64,000 nucleotides of DNA, from the NCBI GenBank assembly GCA_036873755.1, contig JAVTVY010020462.1, forward strand, positions 1-64,000, in the 5' to 3' direction. A model generated the notes under the pieces. That model did no database searches. It saw only the letters and a program-made list of their open reading frames with translations, and had not been told where the DNA came from. A program made the position numbers and the translations under genes. Positions within the stretch are counted from its first letter, which is position 1. Each line of letters starts with the position of its first letter. The stretch comes from Hanleya hanleyi. Taxonomy: Eukaryota > Mollusca > Polyplacophora > Lepidopleurida > Hanleyidae. Shown piece after piece: positions 55,285-64,000 of this stretch.

Positions 55285-58200
55285 ACCGTCTTTTCCGATC
55301 TCGGTGCCTGGCCACTTGTTGAGCGACCACAACTGGACCCAACAAGTAGATATCGTCTTCGACCAGCATCATATCACGGAGATAGTATGACGCAAACGTT
55401 GTGTTCGAACGCTAGAAGCAGATCTTTAGTATTCCAGACACTGCTCTATTGACCAATAGAGGCCAGGACGCCGCCAGCGCCCTGATCTCGTGCGTGGACG
55501 CCTTAATCAGCGCGGTCTGCCTCAGTGATACTCCATGGTAAGCCAGCCTAATCGTTTTAGACATCCAAGAGGAGATCGTATTCTTTCAGATCTCCTGTTG
55601 TTATCGAGGGGCTAAAGGTATGAATAAACTTCTACGTCCTGCCCCGATTCCGTCAGTACGAAGCAGATAGACAGCCAAAGCCCAAACTGGACACATGAGG
55701 GTATCAGATTCAAGACCTGATGACAAGAAATTAGATAAGACAAGAAAACGCAAAAATCGAGAATCCCCTCGAATCCATATCATGTAGAGTCTGATTCTTT
55801 GCCACAAAATCTGGTAACGTGGACAGAACCAGGTTGTTTCAATGTGGACCATGTCTAAAAGCTTTAAAATCCAGAGCTTAAGAGCAGCAAATTCTCGGTC
55901 AATCTTGAAAGATTTGACCAGTGCCGTTAGATTAGATCTCTTGCCGGATTAAATCCGGACGAAAGTTCGGTAACATTGGAGGTTGCTACACAATAGTCGT
56001 CAACAGTAACTGGAATCAAACCTTTTCCTTGCAGTAGGTACAACAGGAAGTCAGTTATACGCTGAACAGAGACAGAGCTCGGCTCATGCAACACTTTTGA
56101 AACACTGGACTGGTAGACAGCGGAAGTGGATGATCTCATTAAAGCAACCATTCTTTGTGCTGCTCCATCAGAAAAGCCTGCCTTAGCGAGCTGATCGCGG
56201 AGAACCTGCAGACGCCGGGGTTCTAAACCGCCGTCTGCTGATGGCAAATGGAAGTCCCCGACTGCCGTAATAACTTGGAAGTTGCCGCATGATCCACCAG
56301 AAGTTCTAGAAAATCTTGTAACCATGGGCATACTGGCCACCATGGAATTACCAGATAAATCATACATATGTGTGCGAATCTTCTGTCGAAATCTGGGAAT
56401 GATGGCTGTGGGTGGAAATGAATAAGCAACCATTCCCAACCAATCTAGGGACAACCCATCGACCCAAGACACGTATACCGAAAGCTGATTGTTCAGCCGA
56501 GTGGCAAACAGATCTTCCCATGCAATGGAAATCTGGGCCACGATCTTCGGATGTAGTTGCCATTCCGTGGACAGAATTTAATTTCGCCTGGACAAAGCGT
56601 CTGCTAGGACGTTTAGATGTCCCAGGATATGATGTGCCCAAATGGAAATGTTCGTTCAACAAAGGTTGAAGAACAACTATGCTTGAACCGGCAGCTGGAA
56701 TGAGCGAGTCTCCCCCTGCTTGTTCCTGCAGGCCAGGAGTGTTGTATTGTCCGTCGATACCATCAGGAACTGGTCCCGCAGGTGAGGTAACAATGTTTGG
56801 AAGGCTCGATTGACGACCATAATCTTCAGAACCTTGATGTGAAGGAGTTTCTCTGCAGAAGTCCAAGGGCCAGATATTCATTTGTATTCGAGATGAGCTC
56901 CCCACCCCTCCACAGAAGGGTCTGTGAACAGATGTTATGATGCACGAAACGGAGGGAGGGTTACACCAGGCATCACGTTAAGCCGCCATATAAGGAGACG
57001 ACTGAGACACCCACTGTGACAGGAATCAAAAGAATTCCGATGCCTGTTGACCCAAAATTGGTTCAGCTAAACCATTAAGGGTTGTAGTTGCAGCCAGCCC
57101 CATGAAGGGACGTCAGGAGAGCAATCTGCAAGGGGAACTGCAAAAACGCTAGGATTTGAGCAGTGATCTTCTGCCAATGGTCTTCCATGACCAGAAGGGT
57201 GTCGTAGGCTAGGTCCATGAGAACACGCTGTTGTGTCGGTACCAAATTGGTCTTCGTGCGGGAGGTAACCCAAGGCTAAAAGGATATGGTAGACAAGAGT
57301 CCGTGTCGAGATAGTCCAGGTAGAAATGATAATTCAAGCCTCTGCTTTGCAGGAAACTGGTTACCGACTGGAACACCATATTGAAGACCCAGCAGGGTAG
57401 TGCATAGGCCAAACGGGAGTACCTGAATTTGGAAGCATCGAGCACCAACCATAAACTGGATGTACTTGCGAAAGGACGGATGTATAGGGATTCTGCAGGT
57501 CCAAAGAAGTCATCCATTCCCCTTTCAAGCCTTATGGACTGGAAGGACTCCATATGGAAATGTGAATGTGGCTATGGGAAGTCCTTGTTGAATTAGCACA
57601 GGTTTATGACCATGCCCATCTCCTTGATGTTTTCCTTCGGAACGAGAAAGACCGGAGAGTGGAACCCAGGGGTAAGGTTGGTCGGTGGTAATTCTATGGC
57701 TACTAGTTTGTGTACCACAGCTTGAATTTCTGCTAGATGTTCCGGTTGTACAAGGATATGTGACCGGGGAACAGATATGCGGGTCTGAATACACCTGTGG
57801 CTGGATACCAAGCAATTCTTCCACAATGGCAGCCGAACAAGCATACCCACGAGTGAGTTGAGGTCGAACAGAAGTATTCATAAACGTGTTATGTCATCCA
57901 CTCATATGTTGAACCGTACGTTGATTCTGGTACCCCAAACCAGAAGTGACATCATACATCAGATGTTGTTGTCCTCTCACAGTGTTAGGTAGGCCTACCA
58001 TCTGGGATTGTCTCCCCAATGTCTGCACCAGAAATCGTGCTCGAGGTTGTATAGCACCCAGTTGGATGGTGGAGGAAGATCGGGCTTCGTCATAGTGGAA
58101 TAAGTCACATTAGAGATAATCGGAAATTGGATGGACGCACCGGGAATGAATAGGGCATTTGTGCTTGCGAAACAGCAGTCGTTAAATTAGTACGTATTTA

Positions 58201-58311
58201 CTAAAACATGATCTGTCAAATCAGAAGCTATCGGAAGTCCGCGCCCACTAGGACCTGCTGCTTCAGAGTTTCAGAGGATTGGAAAATCAATTTCCACAAC
58301 TGGTCGGATTC
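55285..58311 (-). mobile_element. DIRS-like retroelement: RT, RNase H and tyrosine recombinase, degraded
   Basis: On the minus strand from right to left. Reverse transcriptase start: GFHSPVFLVPKENIKE (about 57,640) and ESFQSIRLERG (about 57,525). RNase H: SAEKLLHIKVL and VSTDNTTLLACRNKQG (about 56,725-56,850), then VLADALSR (about 56,590) and DLFATRLNNQL (about 56,510). Tyrosine recombinase N-domain: GFSDGAAQRMVALMRSSTSA (about 56,135-56,195) and ITDFLLYLLQGKGL (about 56,010-56,055). Tyrosine recombinase C-domain: LMCPVWALAVYLLRT (about 55,655-55,697), HEIRALAAS (the H-x-x-R box, about 55,465-55,492) and FASYYLRDM (the tyrosine box, about 55,387). RT plus tyrosine recombinase defines DIRS/Ngaro-type elements. 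Several stops and frameshifts make it inactive. It continues beyond a 4.6-kb insertion into the gag part at 62.9-63.3 kb. Confidence 0.88.
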
Positions 58312-58805
58312 TTCACCACGGTGGGAGGGGAAACAACCCTCTGAGAGAGGAAAATGCATTCTGGGAAACAATGTAACTACGTCGCGGAGAGGTTGAGGCG
58401 AACGAAGCGGGTAATGGAAAATGACAGCTGGAGGTCTTTTGAAGTTTTGAGAGTTGTCGTTTCCCGATGTTCCTGCAAATATATCCTATTGAATAATACA
58501 CACCTCAAGGATTGCTTTAATGTATTGTTCATGTCTTCTACTGTTTTCGTGATCCCGTAAGAGTGTGTACAATTTCCCGATGGTTATCAGAACTGAATGA
58601 AACCAGCTGTTATAACGCAGCAGGTGATGCAGATATCCCTGCAGATTAATGACAGATCATCTTGTGAGAGGTACCACACCAATTTTTGACAGAAACTCGA
58701 TCTGACCCAGGACGCCCATGTAGAGAGGAGCGTTACGCCCTCTGTATGAGGAAGGGTCTGCTCGGCTTTCCCCAACACTGACACTGTGACGTAGTAAAAG
58801 ATTCA

Positions 58806-59155
58806 TTGCGTCTCAATTCCCTCACCGCTATGCCGAAAACGCATACTTTTCCATCGTTTTGTGGCTGTATGTCATCAGACTGGAATTTTCAGTTGAATAC
58901 CACCTGACCACTTCCAGAAACAAAGCTAATTGCGATGTTGACCATTGGGAATTTGCCCTCGTTGACCAGTAGAAAGAAAGACGAAAAGTCATGAAGCATG
59001 CCCCCAATAGACAACCCCTCACACACGTCGGACAAAACTGTTAAATTTTGTTTATAATATTCGTTCCAGTTCCCATGCTGACAAAACAACGTTTTTTTTT
59101 TGGTTTTTCTGCCCAGTGTCTTTTGTAGGGCATACGGTTTCATTACTGGCACGCT
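58806..59155 (-). pseudogene. Fragment of an unrecognised transposon-like protein
   Basis: Minus-strand frames give HGNWNEYYKQNLTVL and HDFSSFFLLVNEGKFPMVNI. After one frameshift they continue as LFLEVVRWYSTENSSLMTYS. The coherent hydrophobic/aromatic pattern across the shift suggests a decayed real protein. I do not recognise the family. Confidence 0.35.
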
Positions 59156-59754
59156 TTCTACGGTATTTTCTGGGGTATAGGCCTAGAGATGTACTGGCGT
59201 CATCCGAGGATATTGTCATGTGTTGAGGGGTTTAGAGTCCCAATCTTTTCTTGGGCACGAGTATCTTTCGTAAGGCTGTAGAAAGTTACGAAAAATGAAG
59301 GAGAGACTAGAATAAAGTTCTAGAGTGTATAACTCTCTTCAAGCATTATATGGGAAAATTTAAAGAATGTTTAATTGTGGAACAACTGGACTTCAGTCAA
59401 GAAAAACACAGCTAGAGTGCGTTACAAGAAATGTGCTGAAAATATGGCGCATGGCAACTATCTACTCCCTCATCAGTAACTGATTCCCAAGACCCATCCT
59501 CCATCCTGATTCCTGAACGTTTCAGGGATCATTTTCCCCACTACTGTCCGCCCCTGTACAAAGTCACTTTGACCTATGCTTCGTCTTCGTCGGCGTCGGG
59601 CCTTACAACAGACTGGCATAGTCTGAATAAGAAGCTACACCCGTTAACATTCACCTCGCTTTACTACGAGTCGTTTTCTTACACCTGACCGTCACACGGG
59701 TCACTGGCACATTACTTTGGGCAGCTTGATTCTTAGCACACTGGAATATAGCTA

Positions 59755-61845
59755 GAACTGAATGTCTAAGTTCACGGCTATGTTATTTGAGTTTGACGCA
59801 ATAGCTTAGATATGATAGCCGCTGCCTTGCAACGGTAGGACCCAGTTTCAATCGAAGCCTGTAATCAATTCGCGGCTTACCAAGATGTAAAACTGCGATC
59901 ACTATTTGTCCCCTTCCGCTTCAAATACCACCCTCCTTCGCGCTATATGTCGCCCATAATATTAGTTAGACACCACTTCTACTCACGATCACATAGGCCC
60001 GGTAGCCGTTTTCAACAAATATTGACTCGCCCTCTCGGAAAAGCATAACCCAGAAACTCTGGCTGTGATAGGTGAATATAGATAAGTGGGCGTGGCATTC
60101 CTATCACAGCCCAGATCGCGCCTAGGTTAAATTTTGGCGATAAAAATTTATGCGCGAAAAGCGGCTTTTCGCTGACGAAAATAACGAAACGGGAGAGAAA
60201 AAAGATGCCAATTTGATACAATTTGACCGACCTGAGCTTCTTTAACCATGTACCATCTCTCATGACTGTTTTGATGCTGACAAAATGTGATCAAATGTGT
60301 GAGAAAAAACTTCCATTGATTTTAACGTTTTCGCGCCTTTCTGACATCTTGTGAGAATATGACCTTGATCTCGTGACCTTTCTGATCACGTGAATAAACA
60401 CACGTCGCTATTGGTTCTTGATGACGTGAGTCAAAAGGTCAACCCCATTCTGCGCATGTCCTTGTAAACTATGGCGAAAGAAACACAACGGCAAAATGAC
60501 AAAATCCGTGTTTGATGGCAGATTCCATCTAATTAAAGGAGTCATTAGGTGGCTGTCATAGTGCTGGAGATGCCAAATCATATTATTTATCATCATCCGA
60601 AAGCATGGCACGATCATACGTAGAAACTTCTGCTCGTAGCCATGCGGTAACGGGTGCTATCTGAGTGTAATAGGGCGTTTCCCAAATGGTCACATCCGAC
60701 TGGTCCCGTTATATCTGACATCGGTGCAAGCACATTCATACAACGAAGACACACCTCCAGAAAGCGATCGATTGAAATGATCCCATGGTGGGCCTCGAAG
60801 TGCCCCCATCACAAAATAAAAAGCATATCATTTTCCTGTGGTTTGCCGCCGATTTTATTTTGTTTTCAAATATGTTAGGCCGTTTGTAATATGATTTTTC
60901 TTAAGATAAACAAAGAAGCATGCTCCACTAGAGTGAGAAATAAAATAGCTAATTCGCACAACTTCGTTTTGGTCTCGCGTAGACTCCCCCAGTCTTGCGC
61001 CTCGTGAAACTGACACGTCTGCATGTGTAAGCAATATTTGAATACAGATAATTTCATTGGCTCGTTTAAATGGGGCCGACATTTGACCTCATGCTTTGGG
61101 AACAACTTTCGAACTGGATTATCTCCCTCTAGATAGATGGCGCCGTGTGAAATACATGCCGAATCACAGCGAAAATCTAAGGGTAGTGTTTAGTGAAACG
61201 TGAAATGCCCTTAGCAATCTAAGATGATTATTTATTCGATAAAATGCTTTTTGTGCCTCTGTCTCAATTCCCCACGCCGTGTGCAGTTAAAGATCTCGAC
61301 CGACTGACGTCTTATTTATTTTTTTCCTTTTCGGTTTGTATAAGTGATTCGGGCTAAGGGGTCAGCAACAACAACCAAAAAACAAACAAATAGACTCCTT
61401 AGCCGATGTTTTCGGGCTAGGAAAAGCACAGACTCGTACTTCGCCCTCTTCCGAAATTCGAACCTCCACCAGATATCCACGGAAGCAGCTGTCTGCTGCA
61501 ACATGGACAGGAAGACTCCGACTGGGGGTCGAAACGACTCCTTTTCACTCCAACAAAATCTCCCCAGCGAGCGAGGTTGAGAAAACGTTCCAAACACTGA
61601 GCATATGGGATGATTAGAAATGGTGTCTAACTAATATTATGGGCGATATATAGCGCGAAAGAAGGTGGTATTCGAAGCAGAAGGGGCAAAAAGTAATGGC
61701 ATCGCAGTTTTGTGTCTTGGTAAACCGCGAATTGATTACAGGCTTCGATTGAAACTGGCTCCTACCGTACCAAGGCGGCGGCTATCATATCTAAGCTACC
61801 GCGTCGAAACCAAATAACATAAAGGTGAACTTAGTATTCAGATCT
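59755..61845. repeat. Inverted pair with about 230-bp arms inside the 4.6-kb transposon
   Basis: Arms 59,755-59,990 and 61,620-61,845 share TTAGATATGATAGCCGC and GATTACAGGCTTCGATTG-type blocks in opposite orientation, with a 1.6-kb interior. The outer part of each arm ends in CATAATATTAGTTAGACACC. The interior has CRE-like and NRF1-half-site fragments (60,420-60,470) but no gene. Confidence 0.72.
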
Positions 61846-62903
61846 AGAACATAGCATGTACAAATCAGAAGGTGTTGGTGTTTAATATGTTTTTTGAGTT
61901 GATCAATTCGACAAATATTATTGCAAAATTTGCATGATGCTATTATCATCCTACCAGGTTCTCCAGTGTTTCTTCTCCGCTGTTTCACCTTATTCAGTGT
62001 CAAGCTATATTTTCTCTTCCTGATAGCGCGTGTTCCTGAATAAAAACTGGTCATTTTGCAGGACTTATTCTCTCGAAAATACACACTTATTCTCTCGAAA
62101 ATACATGGTAGAAGATATTTTCTACATGACAGTGGGATACCAGTAACTCACATGGAACTAGAAATATAGAGCAAGTGATACGCACTCAGAAACTGGAATC
62201 TTCTGGAATGCATCTCCCAGAACTGACTCTCAGAAAGCGATCATTCCACAAAATATGGTCCCATACAGCCTGTCAACTCACGTATGATTCTTTAATATAT
62301 TTACATCACGTTTATGGTCTCATTGGTTGGTCATTCACATAATAACATTCACCGAAAGGCGACGAAGCAGTGTTCTCGAAAATGACTGTTACTCTTGACA
62401 TCGGCGTTACAATCGCCTACATTCATAGTGTGGCCCTCCCTGCAAACGGGTTACATTCGCCAAATATTTAAACCCATGAATGAGCGTTTAATCACATAGG
62501 CCACTATTGAACAGCGTTCTGCATATGATTACATCATTGATATATTGCATATGCCTGAAAACTAAAGCTCTCGGTGATCTCAGTTTCTTTAAATCACTAT
62601 TTTTCTGTCCAATTTGGCACGTTTGATTCGCTCTGACAAATGTAGTGCCCGAGTTGTACACGTTCTCTTGGTCATATGCATTATGAAATACATTGTATGA
62701 AAGTGTATCCCGAATCTATATTGGTATGGGCCTTCAACGCAAAATATCGGGCAAGATTATCGCCCGTAATAATCATAATACACTCGATCATTTCTCATCT
62801 TGGTCACCGGTAGCTGACAGTTTCCTCTCAACATCGTAGTTACATCCATCCCAGAATGCACTTTCCTCTCTCAGAAGGCTGTTTCCCCTCCCACCGTGTT
62901 CAC

Positions 62904-63300
62904 AGGACCCTCTTCGGTATCCATGGGAGATACAGCAAGCTCGACACATCGCCTGATTTGCCTGTCAACTGGTCCTGTAATACACCAGCAACAATTACAG
63001 GTAGCTTGTTATTACCTGACCGACCAAAATTATTAAATGAGGCAGAACTTAAAGTATCCAAGGACTCGTAAGACCGCGGAGACGAAGCTGTAAAGGTTTC
63101 CCCCTCACCTAAACCAGGGGCGGGTCGTACCGACTGAGTAGAGGAACTGATTAGATATGACTGAAAGACATCATGGCCATAACACACTCTGGACATTTTT
63201 TTCTTTTGGTCACAAAGATGGAGGCATGTTGGGCAAGCCAAATTGGGATCCGACACTGGCTTTGTTTGACCACAATTACAGCAGCAACGACATCGTTTTT
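62904..63300 (-). pseudogene. DIRS-like element, gag/ORF1 fragment with zinc ribbon
   Basis: The minus-strand frame from about 63,297 reads CRCCCNCGQTKPVSDPNLAC, then PTCLHLCDQKK, i.e. C-x2-C...C-x2-C. A Ser-rich segment follows, ending near WIPKRVL at the transposon border. The matching downstream piece is expected at 58,311 and leftwards, where SDQLWKLIFQSSETLKQQ is found. It is assigned to the DIRS element because orientation and the target duplication place both pieces in one element before insertion. Confidence 0.55.
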
Positions 63301-63599
63301 TAAGAATACTTGTAGCATGAACCTAGCGGACTTCTTTCAGTAATCCTGCTTTTAATTTAGAGAGAAAATAGGTGTCACCTCAAAATGAACAATTTTGCAC
63401 AAATACGCCACTTACCAGCTCTGCTATTCAAGAATCATAGTACTGAATGCCTTGTAATTATTCTGAGTATGTAACTCAATGTTTTGCTTTCAAGTTATGC
63501 CAATAGATAAATTTATTTCATACTTTATTTTATATTTTTGACACTTCAACCGGACCTCATGCGGACCAAAATCTCGCTAAACTACACTGCATTCTTGGT
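63301..63599. other. Spacer, no gene seen
   Basis: AT-rich sequence without recognisable features. Confidence 0.35.
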
Positions 63600-63902
63600 A
63601 CAATTGCCATATAATATTCTTTATTTATGCAATAGAATTTCCGGACTTTCCAGGGCATTGCCAAGAAATAAACCCGATCAGTGTGGTGAAAGGGTGAGTG
63701 AGTGAGTGATTGAATATGATTTAAAGTCGCTGTGAACTATATTCCAGTCGTACCACGACAATTGGGTCCTATTCCTTTTCATCCCCAGGAACCCCACGGG
63801 TGACCCAGTTGCCTCTTACGACAAGCTGTCTGAGGAGCTGAGGCCTATTCTTACTAAGTAAAACTATATACAATTGCCATATAATATTCTTTATTTATGC
63901 AA
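63600..63902 (+). mobile_element. Gastropod-type SINE flanked by 33-bp direct repeats
   Basis: GTGAGTGAGTGAGTG, TATTCCAGTCGTACCACGAC, TTGCCTCTTACGACAAGC and GAGGCCTATTCTTAC are the ordered blocks of a tRNA-like SINE family known from gastropods, with an internal deletion. ACAATTGCCATATAATATTC...TTTATGCAA occurs on both sides (63,600-63,632 and 63,870-63,902), as a long target duplication. Confidence 0.65.
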
Positions 63903-64000
63903 AAATACATTACAATAAGATACTTTGTATCTACCGGTGAAAACATAGAAAACTTGGTTCGTTAACAGTAACCATAGCAATATGGCCGTGAATGTATATG

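Larger units (their letters stand above)
58317..62898. mobile_element. 4.6-kb DNA transposon with CACGGTG ends inserted in the DIRS element
   Basis: The terminal inverted repeats start CACGGTGGGAGGGGAAAC and extend about 80 bp (58,317-58,396 and 62,820-62,898). They are directly flanked by TTCAC on both sides (58,312-58,316 and 62,899-62,903). The 5-bp duplication and the CAC-starting heptamer resemble Transib/RAG-type elements. No transposase signature was seen inside, so the class is tentative. The interior carries an inverted pair at 59,755-59,990/61,620-61,845 and a protein fossil at 58.8-59.15 kb, so it is probably a composite non-autonomous element. Confidence 0.72.

Noticed and set aside
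56360..56905. 181-codon minus-strand ORF as a separate gene
   Set aside because: It overlaps the DIRS RNase H region in the wrong frame; the motifs SAEKLLHIKVL and VSTDNTT are in another frame.

Overview
The window looks like repeat-rich animal nuclear DNA, most likely from a marine gastropod or other mollusc. Evidence for this is an intron-containing alpha-1,3-fucosyltransferase gene, abundant nested retroelements and MITEs, and a GTGAGTGAGTGAGT SINE of the kind common in gastropods near 63.7 kb. There are no prokaryotic operons, ribosome binding sites or CRISPR arrays. The species assignment is an inference.

Bases 1-25,470 are a degraded locus of Polinton/Maverick (adintovirus-like) elements. 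At the left edge is a broken protein-primed family B DNA polymerase (1-3,626, +). The C-terminus of an adenovirus-type cysteine protease converges on it (3,900-4,172, -). Long degenerate tandem arrays follow, carrying NRF1-like palindromes and then paired CRE motifs. Spread over 7.7-23.1 kb are six copies (A-F) of a short gene encoding three C2H2 zinc fingers plus the N-terminal domain of the same polymerase. Copies with an intact end stop just where the polymerase ORF goes on to its exonuclease and polymerase parts. Most copies have their own TATA box and poly(A) signal. Copies C/D and E/F are arms of a very large imperfect palindrome (about 13.1-25.1 kb) centred on a perfect 80-bp-arm hairpin at 18,181-18,361. 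Between copies B and C a pair of about 430-bp inverted repeats encloses a broken Polinton-like small structural ORF (about 10.5-11.1 kb). The right palindrome arm was later hit by a LINE (19,814-21,260, 12-bp target duplication) and another interspersed repeat.

Bases 25.5-36 kb hold the only convincing host gene: a two-exon GT10 fucosyltransferase (27,293-28,197 and 33,726-34,056) whose intron carries a 17-bp minisatellite and several foldback elements. A hAT-like MITE family with exact 8-bp target duplications occurs in and just after this gene.

Bases 36-55 kb are mostly repeats: TTAA-flanked MITEs, a minus-strand LINE remnant with a YADD reverse-transcriptase motif, a 156-bp satellite, a 34-bp satellite of about 35 units and large foldbacks. 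One small candidate secreted-protein gene is suggested at 37,852-38,197.

Bases 55.3-63.3 kb are a minus-strand DIRS-like retroelement (gag zinc ribbon, RT, RNase H, tyrosine recombinase). It is split by a 4.6-kb DNA transposon whose CACGGTG ends are flanked by a 5-bp duplication (TTCAC).
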